The notes: a model not told the origin generated them from the sequence alone. Counted from the first letter of the stretch, positions 29,046 to 37,842 are shown. The stretch is DNA of 64,000 nt from Streptomyces sp. WAC 01529 (GCF_003945545.1 NZ_CP029617.1:2367001-2431000); one strand, 5' to 3'. Program-made: numbers and translations.

Positions 29046-29720
29046 TCAGCCGAACGTGAGCCGGAACTCCCCGTCCCCCGCGCCCTCGATCCGTATCCGC
29101 GTCAGATCGTCGACGTGCACGGTCGGACCCAGCGCGGCGGCCCGCGCCCCGACGCCGACCACGCGCATGCCGGCCGCCCGGCCGGCGAGGATCCCCGCCT
29201 CCGAGTCCTCGAAGACCAGGCAGTCCGCCGGGTCGAAGCCGAGCGCCGCCGCCCCCTTGAGGAACCCCTCGGGGTCCGGCTTGCTCGCGCCGACGGACTC
29301 CGCGGTCACCCGCACGTCCGGCAGCGAGAGACCGGCCGCGGCCATCCGCCCGGTGGAGAGCGGCACGTCGGCGGAGGTCACGAGCGCGTGCGGCAGCCGG
29401 AGCGCGGCCAGCGAGGCCACGAAGGCGGGCGCGCCCGGAACGGGGACGACGCCCTCCATGTCGGCGGTCTCCGCGGCGAGCATCTCGCGGTTCTCCGCGT
29501 GGTTCTCCGCCATGGGCCGGTCCGGCAGCAGCACCGCCATGGACGCGTACCCCTGGCGTCCGTGGACGACCTTGATGACCTCGTCGAAGTCGAGCCCGTG
29601 CCGGTCGGCCCAGCGCCGCCAGCAGCGCTCGACGACGGCGTCCGAGTTGACGAGCGTGCCGTCCATGTCGAGCAGGACGGCACGGGCGGTCAGTACAGGG
29701 TCGGCGGTCGTGGCCGTCAT
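29046..29720 (-). CDS. HAD-superfamily phosphatase (subfamily IA, sugar-phosphatase type)
   Basis: 224 aa. Motif I DMDGTLVNSD (Asp18/Asp20), helical cap, motif II LVTSAD, motif III GASKPDPEGFLKG and motif IV VFEDSEAGILAGRAAG. This is the phosphoglycolate/sugar phosphatase pattern (GphP/YfbT-like). The substrate is probably a small phosphosugar. It is leftward, with the TMEM165 terminator upstream, so it has its own promoter. Confidence 0.88.
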   Translation of the reverse strand: MTATTADPVLTARAVLLDMDGTLVNSDAVVERCWRRWADRHGLDFDEVIKVVHGRQGYASMAVLLPDRPMAENHAENREMLAAETADMEGVVPVPGAPAFVASLAALRLPHALVTSADVPLSTGRMAAAGLSLPDVRVTAESVGASKPDPEGFLKGAAALGFDPADCLVFEDSEAGILAGRAAGMRVVGVGARAAALGPTVHVDDLTRIRIEGAGDGEFRLTFG

Positions 29721-29784
29721 CGACGTACTCCAGAGCGCAGGGGAAGATCCCCGCGGGACGGACCCGCGACGGGAAGATCAAGGC

Positions 29785-29820
29785 GGCTCCGCCCGCCGGT
29801 CAGGGAGTACGGGCGGAGCC
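29785..29820. terminator. terminator of the TMEM165-type gene
   Basis: GGCTCCGCCCG pairs exactly with CGGGCGGAGCC around a 14-nt loop, 98 bp past the stop of the leftward exporter gene. Confidence 0.75.
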
Positions 29821-29918
29821 ACTTTGTTCCTGCACGGTACAAAACGAAGGCGGCAAAAGCCAACGCCGCAGGTCAGACCCATCGCGAACCCGGCCAAGCC
29901 CCGCAAAAAGGACCGACG

Positions 29919-30500
29919 TCAGGCAATGGCCTCGTAGAGGCTCCACACGCCGAGCCCCAGCATCAGCAGCGCCGCGATCTTCGTGATGAGCGCCAGCGGA
30001 ACCCGCTTCATCAGCGCCTTCCCGCCGACGATCCCGAGCCCGGCCACGGCCCACAGCGCGAGCACGGCACCGAGGCCGACGGAGAGCGGGTCGTCGTAGC
30101 GGGCGGCCATGTTCGCCGTCATGATCTGCGTCAGATCGCCGAACTCGGCGACCAGGATGAGCATGAAGCCCGCCCCCGAGACCTTCCAGAAGCTCTGGTC
30201 CTCGGGCTGCTTGACCTCCTCCTCCTCCTCGCCGCCGCCCTTCAGGAGCAGCATCGCGGCGCCGCCCAGGAAGAGGACGCCCGTCAGCGCGTGGACCAGT
30301 TGCTGCGGCAGCAGGGTCAGGACGCTGCCCGCCGCGACGGCGAGCACGACGTGGACGGTGAAGGCGGCCGCGACGCCGGCGAAGACGTACGAGGCGCGGT
30401 AGCGCGTGCCGAGGACCAGTCCGGCCAGGGCCGTCTTGTCCGGCAGCTCGGCAAGGAAGACGACGCCGAAGACGAGCGCCGTCACGCTGATGCTGATCAA
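29919..30500 (-). CDS. TMEM165/GDT1-family Mn2+ exporter
   Basis: 193 aa. The two family motifs are present: AELPDKT in the first half and AEFGDLTQ in the second. Six TM helices, with an acidic loop (GGGEEEEEVK) between the halves. Start: TTG 30500, preceded by GAGGAACCC (ribosome-binding site 4 nt before). Homologues MneA/GDT1 export Mn2+ or exchange Ca2+/Mn2+ for H+. A yybP-ykoY aptamer lies 172 nt upstream, which fits induction by manganese. Confidence 0.9.
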   Translation of the reverse strand: MISISVTALVFGVVFLAELPDKTALAGLVLGTRYRASYVFAGVAAAFTVHVVLAVAAGSVLTLLPQQLVHALTGVLFLGGAAMLLLKGGGEEEEEVKQPEDQSFWKVSGAGFMLILVAEFGDLTQIMTANMAARYDDPLSVGLGAVLALWAVAGLGIVGGKALMKRVPLALITKIAALLMLGLGVWSLYEAIA

Positions 30501-30584
30501 GGGTTCCTCAATCGGTCGGGGCCGCCCCACCGAGAGTGTTCCACCGCTTCGCGTACGACACCTCGGCACGGCAGCGCACGCACG

Positions 30585-30602
30585 GCGCACACGGGTGTGC
30601 GC
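30585..30602. other. perfect hairpin in the TMEM165 leader
   Basis: GCGCACAC-GG-GTGTGCGC, an 8-bp stem within a 170-nt GC-rich leader of alternating CGCACG steps, between the Mn2+ aptamer and the TTG start. It may belong to the expression platform. Confidence 0.5.
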
Positions 30603-30671
30603 GCCGGGACGCACACGAGGGCCCACGTCCCGACATGCGCGCGGACGCGCACGCCGGGACGCACGCGAACG

Positions 30672-30802
30672 CGTACGCCTGCACTGCTTGCCGAAGGTCT
30701 CGCTGGCCTGCCCCACGGGGCCTGCCTCCGGGCGCCGGCTCAGACGAGCTGAGCAGTATGTCGACGGTCCGGCGAAGAGCTACTCCCCTTCTGCGCCGTC
30801 CA
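30672..30802 (-). promoter_or_regulatory. yybP-ykoY manganese riboswitch
   Basis: Read leftward it begins GAAGGGGAGTAGCTC, has the mid-region GTCGACATACTGCTC and GAGCCGGC, and ends GCGAGACCTTCGGC. These are the L1 and L3 conserved segments of the aptamer. It precedes a TMEM165/GDT1 exporter, the standard target. Family knowledge: Mn2+ stabilises the fold and switches the gene on. Confidence 0.88.
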
Positions 30803-30862
30803 TCGTACGGGACGGCGCACGGGCCGCCGCCAGGGCCTTTCGCCCCACGCCGGAGCGCCGCG

Positions 30863-30880
30863 GAGTGACCTGGATCACTC
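30863..30880. promoter_or_regulatory. Crp-like palindrome
   Basis: GAGTGACCTGGATCACTC has GTGA-N6-TCAC with 6-bp arms. It lies in the divergent gap, 61 bp upstream of the Mn2+ aptamer and 167 bp before the secreted nuclease. Confidence 0.5.
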
Positions 30881-31046
30881 AAACGCAACTCCCGCCCCAC
30901 CCAATGCACATGACGCTTCGCCAGAACTATTGAATTGCGCACCTGATTGACGCGACCCTGTCATCAGACGCACACCCACCGGTAACCCCGCCTCGCAAGC
31001 ATGACCGCCCCACCGGTCAACTTCCCCCCACTCCAAGGGAGTTCAC

Positions 31047-31697
31047 ATGACTGCTGTCTACGCGCGTCGACGCCGCCCGGCCGCCATCGGCGCCACCGCC
31101 CTGCTGGCCTGCGCGGCCGTCCTCACCACCGGCACCCCCGCCCAGGCCGCTCCCCCGGCCCCGGTCAGCGCCGCCACCGCCCGCACCTATCTGGGTGAAC
31201 TCACCGTCAAGGCCGAGGGCTCGTCCGACGGCTACAGCCGCGACAAGTTCCCGCACTGGAGCACCCAGTCCGGCGCCTGCAACACCCGCGAGGTCGTCCT
31301 CAAGCGCGACGGCACGAACGTCCAGCAGGACGCCAGTTGCGCCGCCGTCTCCGGAACGTGGAACTCCCCCTACGACGGCGGCACTTGGACCGCCGCGTCC
31401 GACGTCGACATCGACCACGTCGTGCCGCTCTCCGAGGCCTGGCGGTCCGGCGCCAGCGGCTGGACCACCGCACAGCGCCAGGGCTTCGCCAACGACCTCG
31501 CCCAGCCCCAGCTGATCGCCGTCACCGACAACGTCAACCAGGCCAAGGGCGACCAGGACCCCGCCGAGTGGATGCCGCCCACCGCCTCGTACCACTGCTT
31601 CTACGCCCGGATGTGGGTGGATGTGAAGCACCACTACAAGCTCACGGTGAACTCCGCGGAGAAGAGCGCCCTGGCCTCGGTGCTCAGCGGCTGCTGA
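31047..31697 (+). CDS. secreted HNH nuclease (DUF1524-type)
   Basis: 216 aa. AAGGGAG box then ATG 31047. The signal peptide ends at AQAA (residue ~33). The catalytic beta-beta-alpha metal motif is DIDHVVPLSEAW (about 123-134), followed by NQAKGDQDPAEWMPP, as in the small extracellular nucleases of Streptomyces. Four cysteines (ACNT, SCAA, YHCF, SGC) form likely disulfides. It degrades DNA outside the cell, probably in nutrient scavenging or colony lysis. Upstream gap of ~170 bp holds a Crp-like site. Confidence 0.88.
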   Translation: MTAVYARRRRPAAIGATALLACAAVLTTGTPAQAAPPAPVSAATARTYLGELTVKAEGSSDGYSRDKFPHWSTQSGACNTREVVLKRDGTNVQQDASCAAVSGTWNSPYDGGTWTAASDVDIDHVVPLSEAWRSGASGWTTAQRQGFANDLAQPQLIAVTDNVNQAKGDQDPAEWMPPTASYHCFYARMWVDVKHHYKLTVNSAEKSALASVLSGC

Positions 31698-31808
31698 GCA
31701 TCGGCGCGCGGCTGCTGGGGACCGGCGCGCCGTACACGCGTGCCGGAACCGCCCCGCCCTCCTCCGTCGTTCCGTACCGTACGGGGCGACGGAGGAGGGT
31801 GATCACCT

Positions 31809-33545
31809 GTGGCACGGCTGCTGCTCGGTCCACTGCTGAGGTACGTCGACGGCTCCACGGCGACCGTCTGGGTCGAGGCCGACCGGCCCTGCGCCGCCGA
31901 GGTGCGGTGCGCGGACGGCGCGCACGGCTCGGCACGCACGTTCCAGGTCGCCGGGCACCACTACGCCCTGATCCCGGTCACCGGGCTGACGCCGGGCACG
32001 GAGACGGCGTACGAGGTGCGGCTGGGGGTGACGGCGGGCGAGCCTGACGGGAGCGAGGGGAGTTCGGCGAGCGAGGGGAGCGCGGTCTGGCCGCTGCCCG
32101 GCTCCCGCTTCCCGGCGAGCACCATCCGTCCGCCCGCCGAGGACGGCGCCGACGAGCTGCGCGTCACCTTCGGATCCTGCCGCTGGGCCGCGCCGCCCAA
32201 CGACGAGGACGACCCCGTGGGGCCGGACGCCCTGGACACGCTGGCCGCCCGCGTCGCCGCGGACCCGGCCGCCGCCCGCCCGGACGTCCTGCTGCTCCTG
32301 GGCGACCAGGTGTACGCGGACCAGACCTCGAAGGCGACCCAGCGCTGGCTCGCCGCGCGCAGGGACCTCAGCGAGCCGCCGGGGTCCCAGGTCGCCGACT
32401 ACGAGGAGTACACCCACCTCTATTACGAGTCCTGGCTCGACCCAGAGGTGCGCTGGCTGCTGTCCACCGTGCCCAGCTGCATGATCTTCGACGATCACGA
32501 CGTCATAGACGATTGGAACACCAGTGCGTCCTGGGTGGCCGAGATGCGGGCCACGCCGTGGTGGCGTGAGCGCGTCCTGAGCGGCCTGATGTCGTACTGG
32601 GTCTATCAGCACCTCGGCAATCTGCGGCCCGAGGAGCTGGAGACCGACGCCCTTTACGCCTCCGTGCGCGCCACGCCCGACGGCACGGACGCGCTGCGCG
32701 CCTTCGCCTCGGCGGCCGACGCGGACTCCGGCTCGACGCGCTGGAGCTATCGGCGGGACTTCGGGCGCGTACGCCTGCTGATGGTCGACACCCGGGCGGC
32801 CCGCGTCCTGACGGAGGGGGAGCGCGCCATGCTCGACCCGAGCGAGGCGCGGTGGCTGCGCGAGCAGGTGGTGGGCGGGGGCCAGGGGGGCGGTGAGGCT
32901 GACGGAGCTAAGGGTGCCGGCGGGGCGGGTGGCTTCGATCATCTCCTCATCGGTACGTCGCTGCCGTGGCTCCTGCCGCACCTCATCCACGACGCCGAGG
33001 GATGGAACGCCGCGCTCTGCCGCGGCGTGCGGGGCGCCCGCTGGGCCCGCTTCGGCGAGAACCTGCGCAGACGTTCGGACCTGGAGCACTGGTCGGCCTT
33101 CCCGGCGTCGTTCGAGGCGCTCACCGCGCTGATCGCGGAGGCGGGTACGGGTGCGCACGCCCCGGCGACGGTGTGCGTGCTCTCCGGAGACGTCCACCAC
33201 GCCTACGTCGCCGAGGCGGCATGGCCCGCCGACACCGCCCCCGCCGCCCGCGTCCTCCAGCTGACCTGCTCCCCCGTCCACAACTCCATCCCCGCGTCGA
33301 TAAAGCTCGGCTTCCGCTTCGGCTGGAGCCGGGTGGGCCGCTCCCTCGGCCGCCGCTTCGCACGCCACGCGGGGCTGACCCAGGCGGGCATCGACTGGCG
33401 CCGCACGGGAGGCCCCTGGTTCGGCAACCAGCTCATGACCCTCACCCTGCACGGCCGCTCGGCCTGCCTCCGCCTGGACCAGGCGAGGGCGGTACGAGGT
33501 GGCGGCGTACGCCTGGAGACGACGGAGGAACGGAAGCTGTCGTAG
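31809..33545 (+). CDS. PhoD-like metallophosphatase/phosphodiesterase
   Basis: 578 aa from GTG 31809 (GGAGGAGGG 10 nt upstream). The N-terminal fibronectin-like beta domain is followed by the PhoD metal sites: GDQVYADQ (~163), IFDDHDVIDDWN (~228) and GDVHHAYV (~461). No signal peptide or Tat RR motif is evident, so it is probably cytosolic, unlike the secreted PhoD. A Gly-rich insertion (GGGQGGGEADG) lies near residue 355. Substrate unknown: phosphodiesters or phosphomonoesters. Confidence 0.87.
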   Translation: MARLLLGPLLRYVDGSTATVWVEADRPCAAEVRCADGAHGSARTFQVAGHHYALIPVTGLTPGTETAYEVRLGVTAGEPDGSEGSSASEGSAVWPLPGSRFPASTIRPPAEDGADELRVTFGSCRWAAPPNDEDDPVGPDALDTLAARVAADPAAARPDVLLLLGDQVYADQTSKATQRWLAARRDLSEPPGSQVADYEEYTHLYYESWLDPEVRWLLSTVPSCMIFDDHDVIDDWNTSASWVAEMRATPWWRERVLSGLMSYWVYQHLGNLRPEELETDALYASVRATPDGTDALRAFASAADADSGSTRWSYRRDFGRVRLLMVDTRAARVLTEGERAMLDPSEARWLREQVVGGGQGGGEADGAKGAGGAGGFDHLLIGTSLPWLLPHLIHDAEGWNAALCRGVRGARWARFGENLRRRSDLEHWSAFPASFEALTALIAEAGTGAHAPATVCVLSGDVHHAYVAEAAWPADTAPAARVLQLTCSPVHNSIPASIKLGFRFGWSRVGRSLGRRFARHAGLTQAGIDWRRTGGPWFGNQLMTLTLHGRSACLRLDQARAVRGGGVRLETTEERKLS

Positions 33546-33791
33546 GCGGGCTTGGGGCGGGCGCAGGCGGGCACAGAGCCTGGCGCAGGCGGGCGCCATG
33601 CCCGGCGCAAGCGGATCGCTCGGGCGGCAGCCGGTCGCGGCCCCCGCCCCTCCCTCCACACGTGACACACCCCACACCCGCACATGGATCCTTCACCCAG
33701 GGTTCGGCATCAGGGGTTCCGGCGGCATGATGAGGCGGACCGTCCGCTTCCAGCGTTCGACCGCGTCCTCTATGCCCCGGGAGTCACGCTT

Positions 33792-35828
33792 TTGTCCGCC
33801 TCTCTGCCCGCGCCGCGCCCCTCCGCGTCGCGACCGCCCGCGCCGGATGCGACCGCCCTCGCCCTGGTCGGCGCGGGCCCCCGCGGTACCAGCGTGTTCG
33901 AACGGCTCTGCGCGTCGGCGGGTGAACTCCTCGCCCCGCGGACGCGGCTGACGGTGCATGTCGTCGACCCCGCCCCGCCGGGCGCCGGCCGCGTGTGGCG
34001 GACGGCGCAGTCGGGCGAGCTGCTGATGAACACCGTCGCCTCGCAGGTGACCCTCTTCACCGACGAGAGCGTCGACTGCTCGGGGCCGATACGGCCGGGC
34101 CCGAGCCTGTACGAGTGGGCGGCCGAAGGGCACGCCCCGGGGCTCGGGCCCGACGACTACCCGACCCGCGCCTGTTACGGCCGCTATCTGGAGTGGGTCT
34201 TCGCCGAGACGGTGCGCGCGGCGCCCGGCTCCGTCCGCGTACGGGTCCACGCGGCGCGCGCCCTGCGGCTCGACGAGACGGCGGACGGCCTCCAGAGCCT
34301 CGTACTGGACAACGGCCTCGAACTGTCCGGGCTTTCGGCCGTCATCCTGGCGCAGGGACACCTGCCGACCCGCGCCGACGACGAGGAGCGGCGCCTGTCC
34401 GAGCACGCCGCACTGCACGGCCTGCGCCACTTCCCGCCCGCCAACCCGGCCGACCTGGACCTCTCCGCGATCGCCCCCGGCGAGCCCGTACTGCTGCGCG
34501 GCCTCGGCCTCAACTTCTTCGACCACATGGCGCTGTTGAGCAGCGGCCGCGGCGGCCGGTACCTGCGAACCCCGGACGGCACCCTGCGCTACGAGCCCTC
34601 GGGCCACGAGCCGCGGCTGTACGCGGGCTCGCGGCGCGGCATCCCGTACCAGGCGCGCGGGGACAACGCGAAGGGCCCCTACGGACGGCACGAGCCCGCG
34701 GTCCTCACCGACGACGTCATAGCCCGCTTCCGCAAGCGCGCGGACAGCGGTGACGCACCCGACTTCCTGGACGAGATATGGCCACTGGTCGCGAAGGAGG
34801 TGGAGACGGTCTATTACGAGGCGCTGCTCGCCGCGCGGCGCGGCCCCACTGCGGCGGACATCCCCCCGACCAGCGCACCGGACACCCCGCCCCACACCCC
34901 CCACACCCCCCGCACCCCCCACACCTTCCGCACCTTCCGCGACCGCTTTCTCGCCACCCCCCACCAGAGCCCCCAAGAGGCCGCGCTGCTCGAAGAGGCG
35001 GGCATCACGGAAGCCGAGCGCTGGTCCTGGGACCGGCTCTCCCAGCCGCACCCCGCCCGCGCCTTCACCTCCCCCCGCCATCACCGCGCCTGGCTGCTCG
35101 GCCATCTGCGCGAGGACGCCGCCCAGGCCGCGCTCGGCAACGTCGCGGGCCCGCTGAAGGCCGCGCTCGACGTACTGCGCGACCTGCGCAACGAGCTGCG
35201 CAGGATCGTCGACCACGGCGGCCTCTCCGGCGCCTCGCGCCGCGCCCACCTCGACCGCTGGTACACACCCCTCAACGCCTTCCTCTCGATCGGCCCGCCG
35301 CGCCGCCGCATCGAGGAGATGGCGGCGCTGATCGAGGCGGGCGTCCTCGATGTGCTCGGCCCGCGGCTGACCGTGCGCCCCGGCGGCGGGGCGTTCCTCG
35401 CGCACTCCCCGGATGTGCCGGGCTCCGATGTGCGCGTCACCACACTGATCGAGGCCCGGCTGCCCGAGCCGGACGTGCGCCGCACCGACGACGACCTGCT
35501 GCGGAGCCTCCTCGAAACGGGAGGGTGCCGCCCCCATGTGGTCGACGGTTACGAAACTGGAGGGGTGGACGTAACACCGCGCCCGTATCGTCTGATCGAC
35601 CGTCAAGGTCGTTTCCACGCACGGCGGTTCGCGTTCGGGGTGCCCACGGAAGGGGTGCACTGGGTGACGGCGGCGGGCGCGCGGCCGGGCGTCGACTCGG
35701 TCACGCTGTCGGACGCCGACGCCGTGGCGCGGGCCGCGCTGCGCATGGCCGCCGGTGGCGCGGAAGTGCCGTCGGGGGCGGAAGCGGAATCCGAACGGCC
35801 AAATGTTGAACTTGCAAGCACTAATTAG
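33792..35828 (+). CDS. FAD/NAD(P)-binding protein (NAD_binding_9-type)
   Basis: About 678 aa if TTG 33792 (GGGAG box 8 nt upstream) is the start; an ATG at 33684 would add 36 residues. The N-terminal dinucleotide fold is ALALVGAGPRGTSVFERL, followed by NTVASQVTLFTD and the second site AVILAQGHLPT. Family members of this size are annotated only as FAD-NAD(P)-binding proteins. A low-complexity Thr/Pro/His insert at about residues 365-382 comes from C-rich DNA (34880-34925) and looks like strand-slippage expansion. The stop codon lies inside a 16-bp palindrome that precedes doxX. Confidence 0.82.
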   Translation: MSASLPAPRPSASRPPAPDATALALVGAGPRGTSVFERLCASAGELLAPRTRLTVHVVDPAPPGAGRVWRTAQSGELLMNTVASQVTLFTDESVDCSGPIRPGPSLYEWAAEGHAPGLGPDDYPTRACYGRYLEWVFAETVRAAPGSVRVRVHAARALRLDETADGLQSLVLDNGLELSGLSAVILAQGHLPTRADDEERRLSEHAALHGLRHFPPANPADLDLSAIAPGEPVLLRGLGLNFFDHMALLSSGRGGRYLRTPDGTLRYEPSGHEPRLYAGSRRGIPYQARGDNAKGPYGRHEPAVLTDDVIARFRKRADSGDAPDFLDEIWPLVAKEVETVYYEALLAARRGPTAADIPPTSAPDTPPHTPHTPRTPHTFRTFRDRFLATPHQSPQEAALLEEAGITEAERWSWDRLSQPHPARAFTSPRHHRAWLLGHLREDAAQAALGNVAGPLKAALDVLRDLRNELRRIVDHGGLSGASRRAHLDRWYTPLNAFLSIGPPRRRIEEMAALIEAGVLDVLGPRLTVRPGGGAFLAHSPDVPGSDVRVTTLIEARLPEPDVRRTDDDLLRSLLETGGCRPHVVDGYETGGVDVTPRPYRLIDRQGRFHARRFAFGVPTEGVHWVTAAGARPGVDSVTLSDADAVARAALRMAAGGAEVPSGAEAESERPNVELASTN

Positions 35829-35839
35829 GTGCACCTAAT
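35824..35839. promoter_or_regulatory. 16-bp perfect palindrome upstream of doxX-like gene
   Basis: ATTAGGTGCACCTAAT is an uninterrupted inverted repeat, overlapping the stop codon of the upstream gene, 49 bp before the DoxX start. It looks like a MarR/HxlR-type operator. Eight bases of a second palindrome (CTTGCAAG) lie just upstream at 35811-35818. Confidence 0.65.
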
Positions 35840-35888
35840 CTTGGGCCTCCGCTCGGTGACCGTCCCCTCCGACGAAGGAGTCCCCACC

Positions 35889-36347
35889 ATGACTGGACGT
35901 CTCAACAGCGCCCAGCCCTACGCCATCGGCCTGTTCCGCATAGTGGTCGGCCTGCTCTTCGCCTGCCACGGCGCCGCCTCGCTCTTCGGAGTACTCGGCG
36001 GCGCGGGCGGCGACGGCAGCACCATCGACGCGGGCACGTGGCCCGGCTGGTACGCGGCCGTGATCCAGCTCGTCGGCGGTGGTCTGGTCCTCCTCGGCCT
36101 CGGCACCCGCGCCGCCGCGTTCATCGCCTCCGGCTCGATGGCCTACGCCTACTTCAAGGTCCACCAGCCCGAGGCCCTGTGGCCCATGGAGAACGGCGGC
36201 GAGGCCTCGGCGATGTTCTGCTGGGCGCTGCTGCTCCTCGTCTTCACCGGGTCCGGCGCGTTCGGCCTCGACCGCCTCTTCGCCGGGCGCGGCGCGGGCA
36301 GTGGCGAGGACGACAAGGCCTCGGAGCGCGCGCCGGTCGCGGCCTGA
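35889..36347 (+). CDS. DoxX-family membrane protein
   Basis: 152 aa from ATG 35889, after GAAGGAG. Four TM helices with DoxX features: IGLFRIVVGLLFACHG in TM1, WPGWYAAVIQLVGGGLVLLG in TM2, and YFKVHQPEALWPMENGGE in the loop. Family role: quinone-related or thiol redox (the DoxX/SseA/SodA complex). Its own palindromic operator suggests induction by oxidative or electrophile stress (inference). A 51-nt perfect-ended hairpin follows. Confidence 0.85.
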   Translation: MTGRLNSAQPYAIGLFRIVVGLLFACHGAASLFGVLGGAGGDGSTIDAGTWPGWYAAVIQLVGGGLVLLGLGTRAAAFIASGSMAYAYFKVHQPEALWPMENGGEASAMFCWALLLLVFTGSGAFGLDRLFAGRGAGSGEDDKASERAPVAA

Positions 36348-36360
36348 CCGCTCCTGACGT

Positions 36361-36411
36361 GACGGCGCCCCCTTCTTCGTACGTACGAGGTACGAGGAAG
36401 GGGGCGCCGTC
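36361..36411. terminator. 51-nt terminator hairpin
   Basis: GACGGCGCCCCCTTC pairs exactly with GAAGGGGGCGCCGTC; the stem continues TCGTAC/GTACGA after one mismatch. It lies between the convergent doxX-like and SodC-like genes. Confidence 0.85.
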
Positions 36412-36435
36412 GTCCACCACGCCCCCGCCCACCGC

Positions 36436-37008
36436 CTAACCCCGCGGCTCGAACGGCACCGTGAAGCACGCGATCCGGTCGCCCGCGCCGCCCTGTTCGC
36501 GGTGCAGGACCACGGAGGCCGCCTCGCCCGGCCGGAAGCCCCAGCGGTGGTGCGCGCGCGCCGACCCGGAGCCGCCCGCCCGGGCGGTGAAGTCCAGCCA
36601 CACCTCGTTCCTGGGGTTGAGATAGGCCGGGTTCTTCGACGGCTGCACGGGGTCCACGCGGTGCTGGTAGTGGCCGCCGGCCGCCTCGGGGTCCGCGCCG
36701 CACGGCTTGCGGTGCACATGGGCGCCGTACGCGTGCCCCGGCTTCAGCCCCTTGACCCGCAACGAGACGGTCGTACCGGCTTCGTCACCGCGCTGCTCGA
36801 CCTCGATCCAGGCACTCGCGGGCACGAGCCTCATGTCGTACGTCACCGCCGCCGAGGGGATCAGGGCGGTGGGCGGCGCGAACCGCGCCCGCGCCCGCAC
36901 CTCGCGGCAATCCGCTCCGTCACCGCTCACGCCACCGCCCGCGGCGAGCACCGCCGCCGCCACGGCACCGGCCCACATCCCTGCCACCATCGCCCGCTCC
37001 TGTCCCAT
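36436..37008 (-). CDS. Cu/Zn superoxide dismutase-like secreted protein
   Basis: About 190 aa from ATG 37008; the in-frame ATG 36990, with a good AGGAG box, would lose the positively charged n-region. Signal peptide to about residue 25. The SodC-like core has GAHVHRKPCG (metal His pair and disulfide Cys), GGHYQHR and the C-terminal GDRIACFTV Cys. The fourth copper-ligand region is ARAHHRWGF, divergent from classical H-x-T, so activity as a dismutase is uncertain. Convergent with the doxX-like gene. Confidence 0.75.
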   Translation of the reverse strand: MGQERAMVAGMWAGAVAAAVLAAGGGVSGDGADCREVRARARFAPPTALIPSAAVTYDMRLVPASAWIEVEQRGDEAGTTVSLRVKGLKPGHAYGAHVHRKPCGADPEAAGGHYQHRVDPVQPSKNPAYLNPRNEVWLDFTARAGGSGSARAHHRWGFRPGEAASVVLHREQGGAGDRIACFTVPFEPRG

Positions 37009-37230
37009 GGCCCCCTTGTGCTGCCTCCTCGTTCGTACGGGACTCCGGGGACGCACGCCGCGTCGGAGGCGGCAGCCGGGTGAACGTGGTGTGACGAAGA
37101 CATGCGCCCCCAGTGGATCTACGACCGGGCGCGCGGCGTACGCTGTACAGCTGTCCATCAGGCCGCCCCTGCCGTACCCCGCGACACCGCGGCAACGCGC
37201 TGCCGATCGGGGAATCACGGGGGAGTTGCG

Positions 37231-37842
37231 GTGCTTGAGAGTGTGGGGGCGCTGACCGGTAGTCCATGGATCTACGCGGTCGTGGCCCTGTCCGTCCTGT
37301 TCGACGTCTTCGTCCCGGTCCTGCCGAGCGGCGTCCTCGTCATCATGTCCGCCACCGCGGCGGCCGCCGCGGGCACGGGGCGCGTGCCGCACAACGTCCC
37401 GGACATCCTGCTGCTGACCCTGTGCGCCGCCACCGCCTCGGTGCTCGGCGACATGGCCGCGTTCCGTCTGGCCTGGCGCGGCGGCGACCGTCTCGACCGC
37501 GCCATCGCCCGCTCCCGTCGGCTGACCACCGCGCAGGAGCGGCTGGGCACGGCGCTCGCCCGGGGCGGCGGCGTCCTCGTCGTCATCGCGCGCTTCGCCC
37601 CGGCGGGCCGCTCGGTCGTCTCGCTCGGCGCGGGCGCGGCCCATCGCAAGCTGCGCGAGTTCCTGCCGTGGTCGGCGCTGGCGGGCCTGGCCTGGGCGGG
37701 CTACAGCGTCGCGCTCGGCTACCTCGGCGGCCAGTGGCTCGGGGCGACCTGGCTGGCCACGGGGGTGTCGCTGCTCGCGCTGTTCGGGGCGGGCGGGGTA
37801 GCGGCCTATCTCGTACGTCGGCCGAGGGCGACGGCGGCCTGA
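37231..37842 (+). CDS. DedA-family membrane protein
   Basis: 203 aa from GTG 37231 (GGGGGAG box 5 nt upstream). DedA/SNARE-associated features: VFVPVLPSGVLVIMSATAAA, then GDMAAFRLAW and the conserved ARFAPAGRSVVSLGAGAA re-entrant segment (FxxG/R-P pattern), ending in a TM helix. Family members are lipid scramblases or undecaprenyl/PE transporters that support envelope integrity. Confidence 0.85.
   Translation: MLESVGALTGSPWIYAVVALSVLFDVFVPVLPSGVLVIMSATAAAAAGTGRVPHNVPDILLLTLCAATASVLGDMAAFRLAWRGGDRLDRAIARSRRLTTAQERLGTALARGGGVLVVIARFAPAGRSVVSLGAGAAHRKLREFLPWSALAGLAWAGYSVALGYLGGQWLGATWLATGVSLLALFGAGGVAAYLVRRPRATAA

Noticed and set aside
33693..35834. Long antisense open frame opposite the FAD/NAD(P)-binding gene
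   Set aside because: No motifs, no ribosome-binding site, and shadowing a real dinucleotide-binding protein.
35824..35839. DmdR/DtxR iron box before doxX
   Set aside because: The half-sites TTAGGT/ACCTAA occur, but with a 2-nt spacer instead of the 7 nt of the 19-bp iron box. I report it only as an unidentified palindrome.
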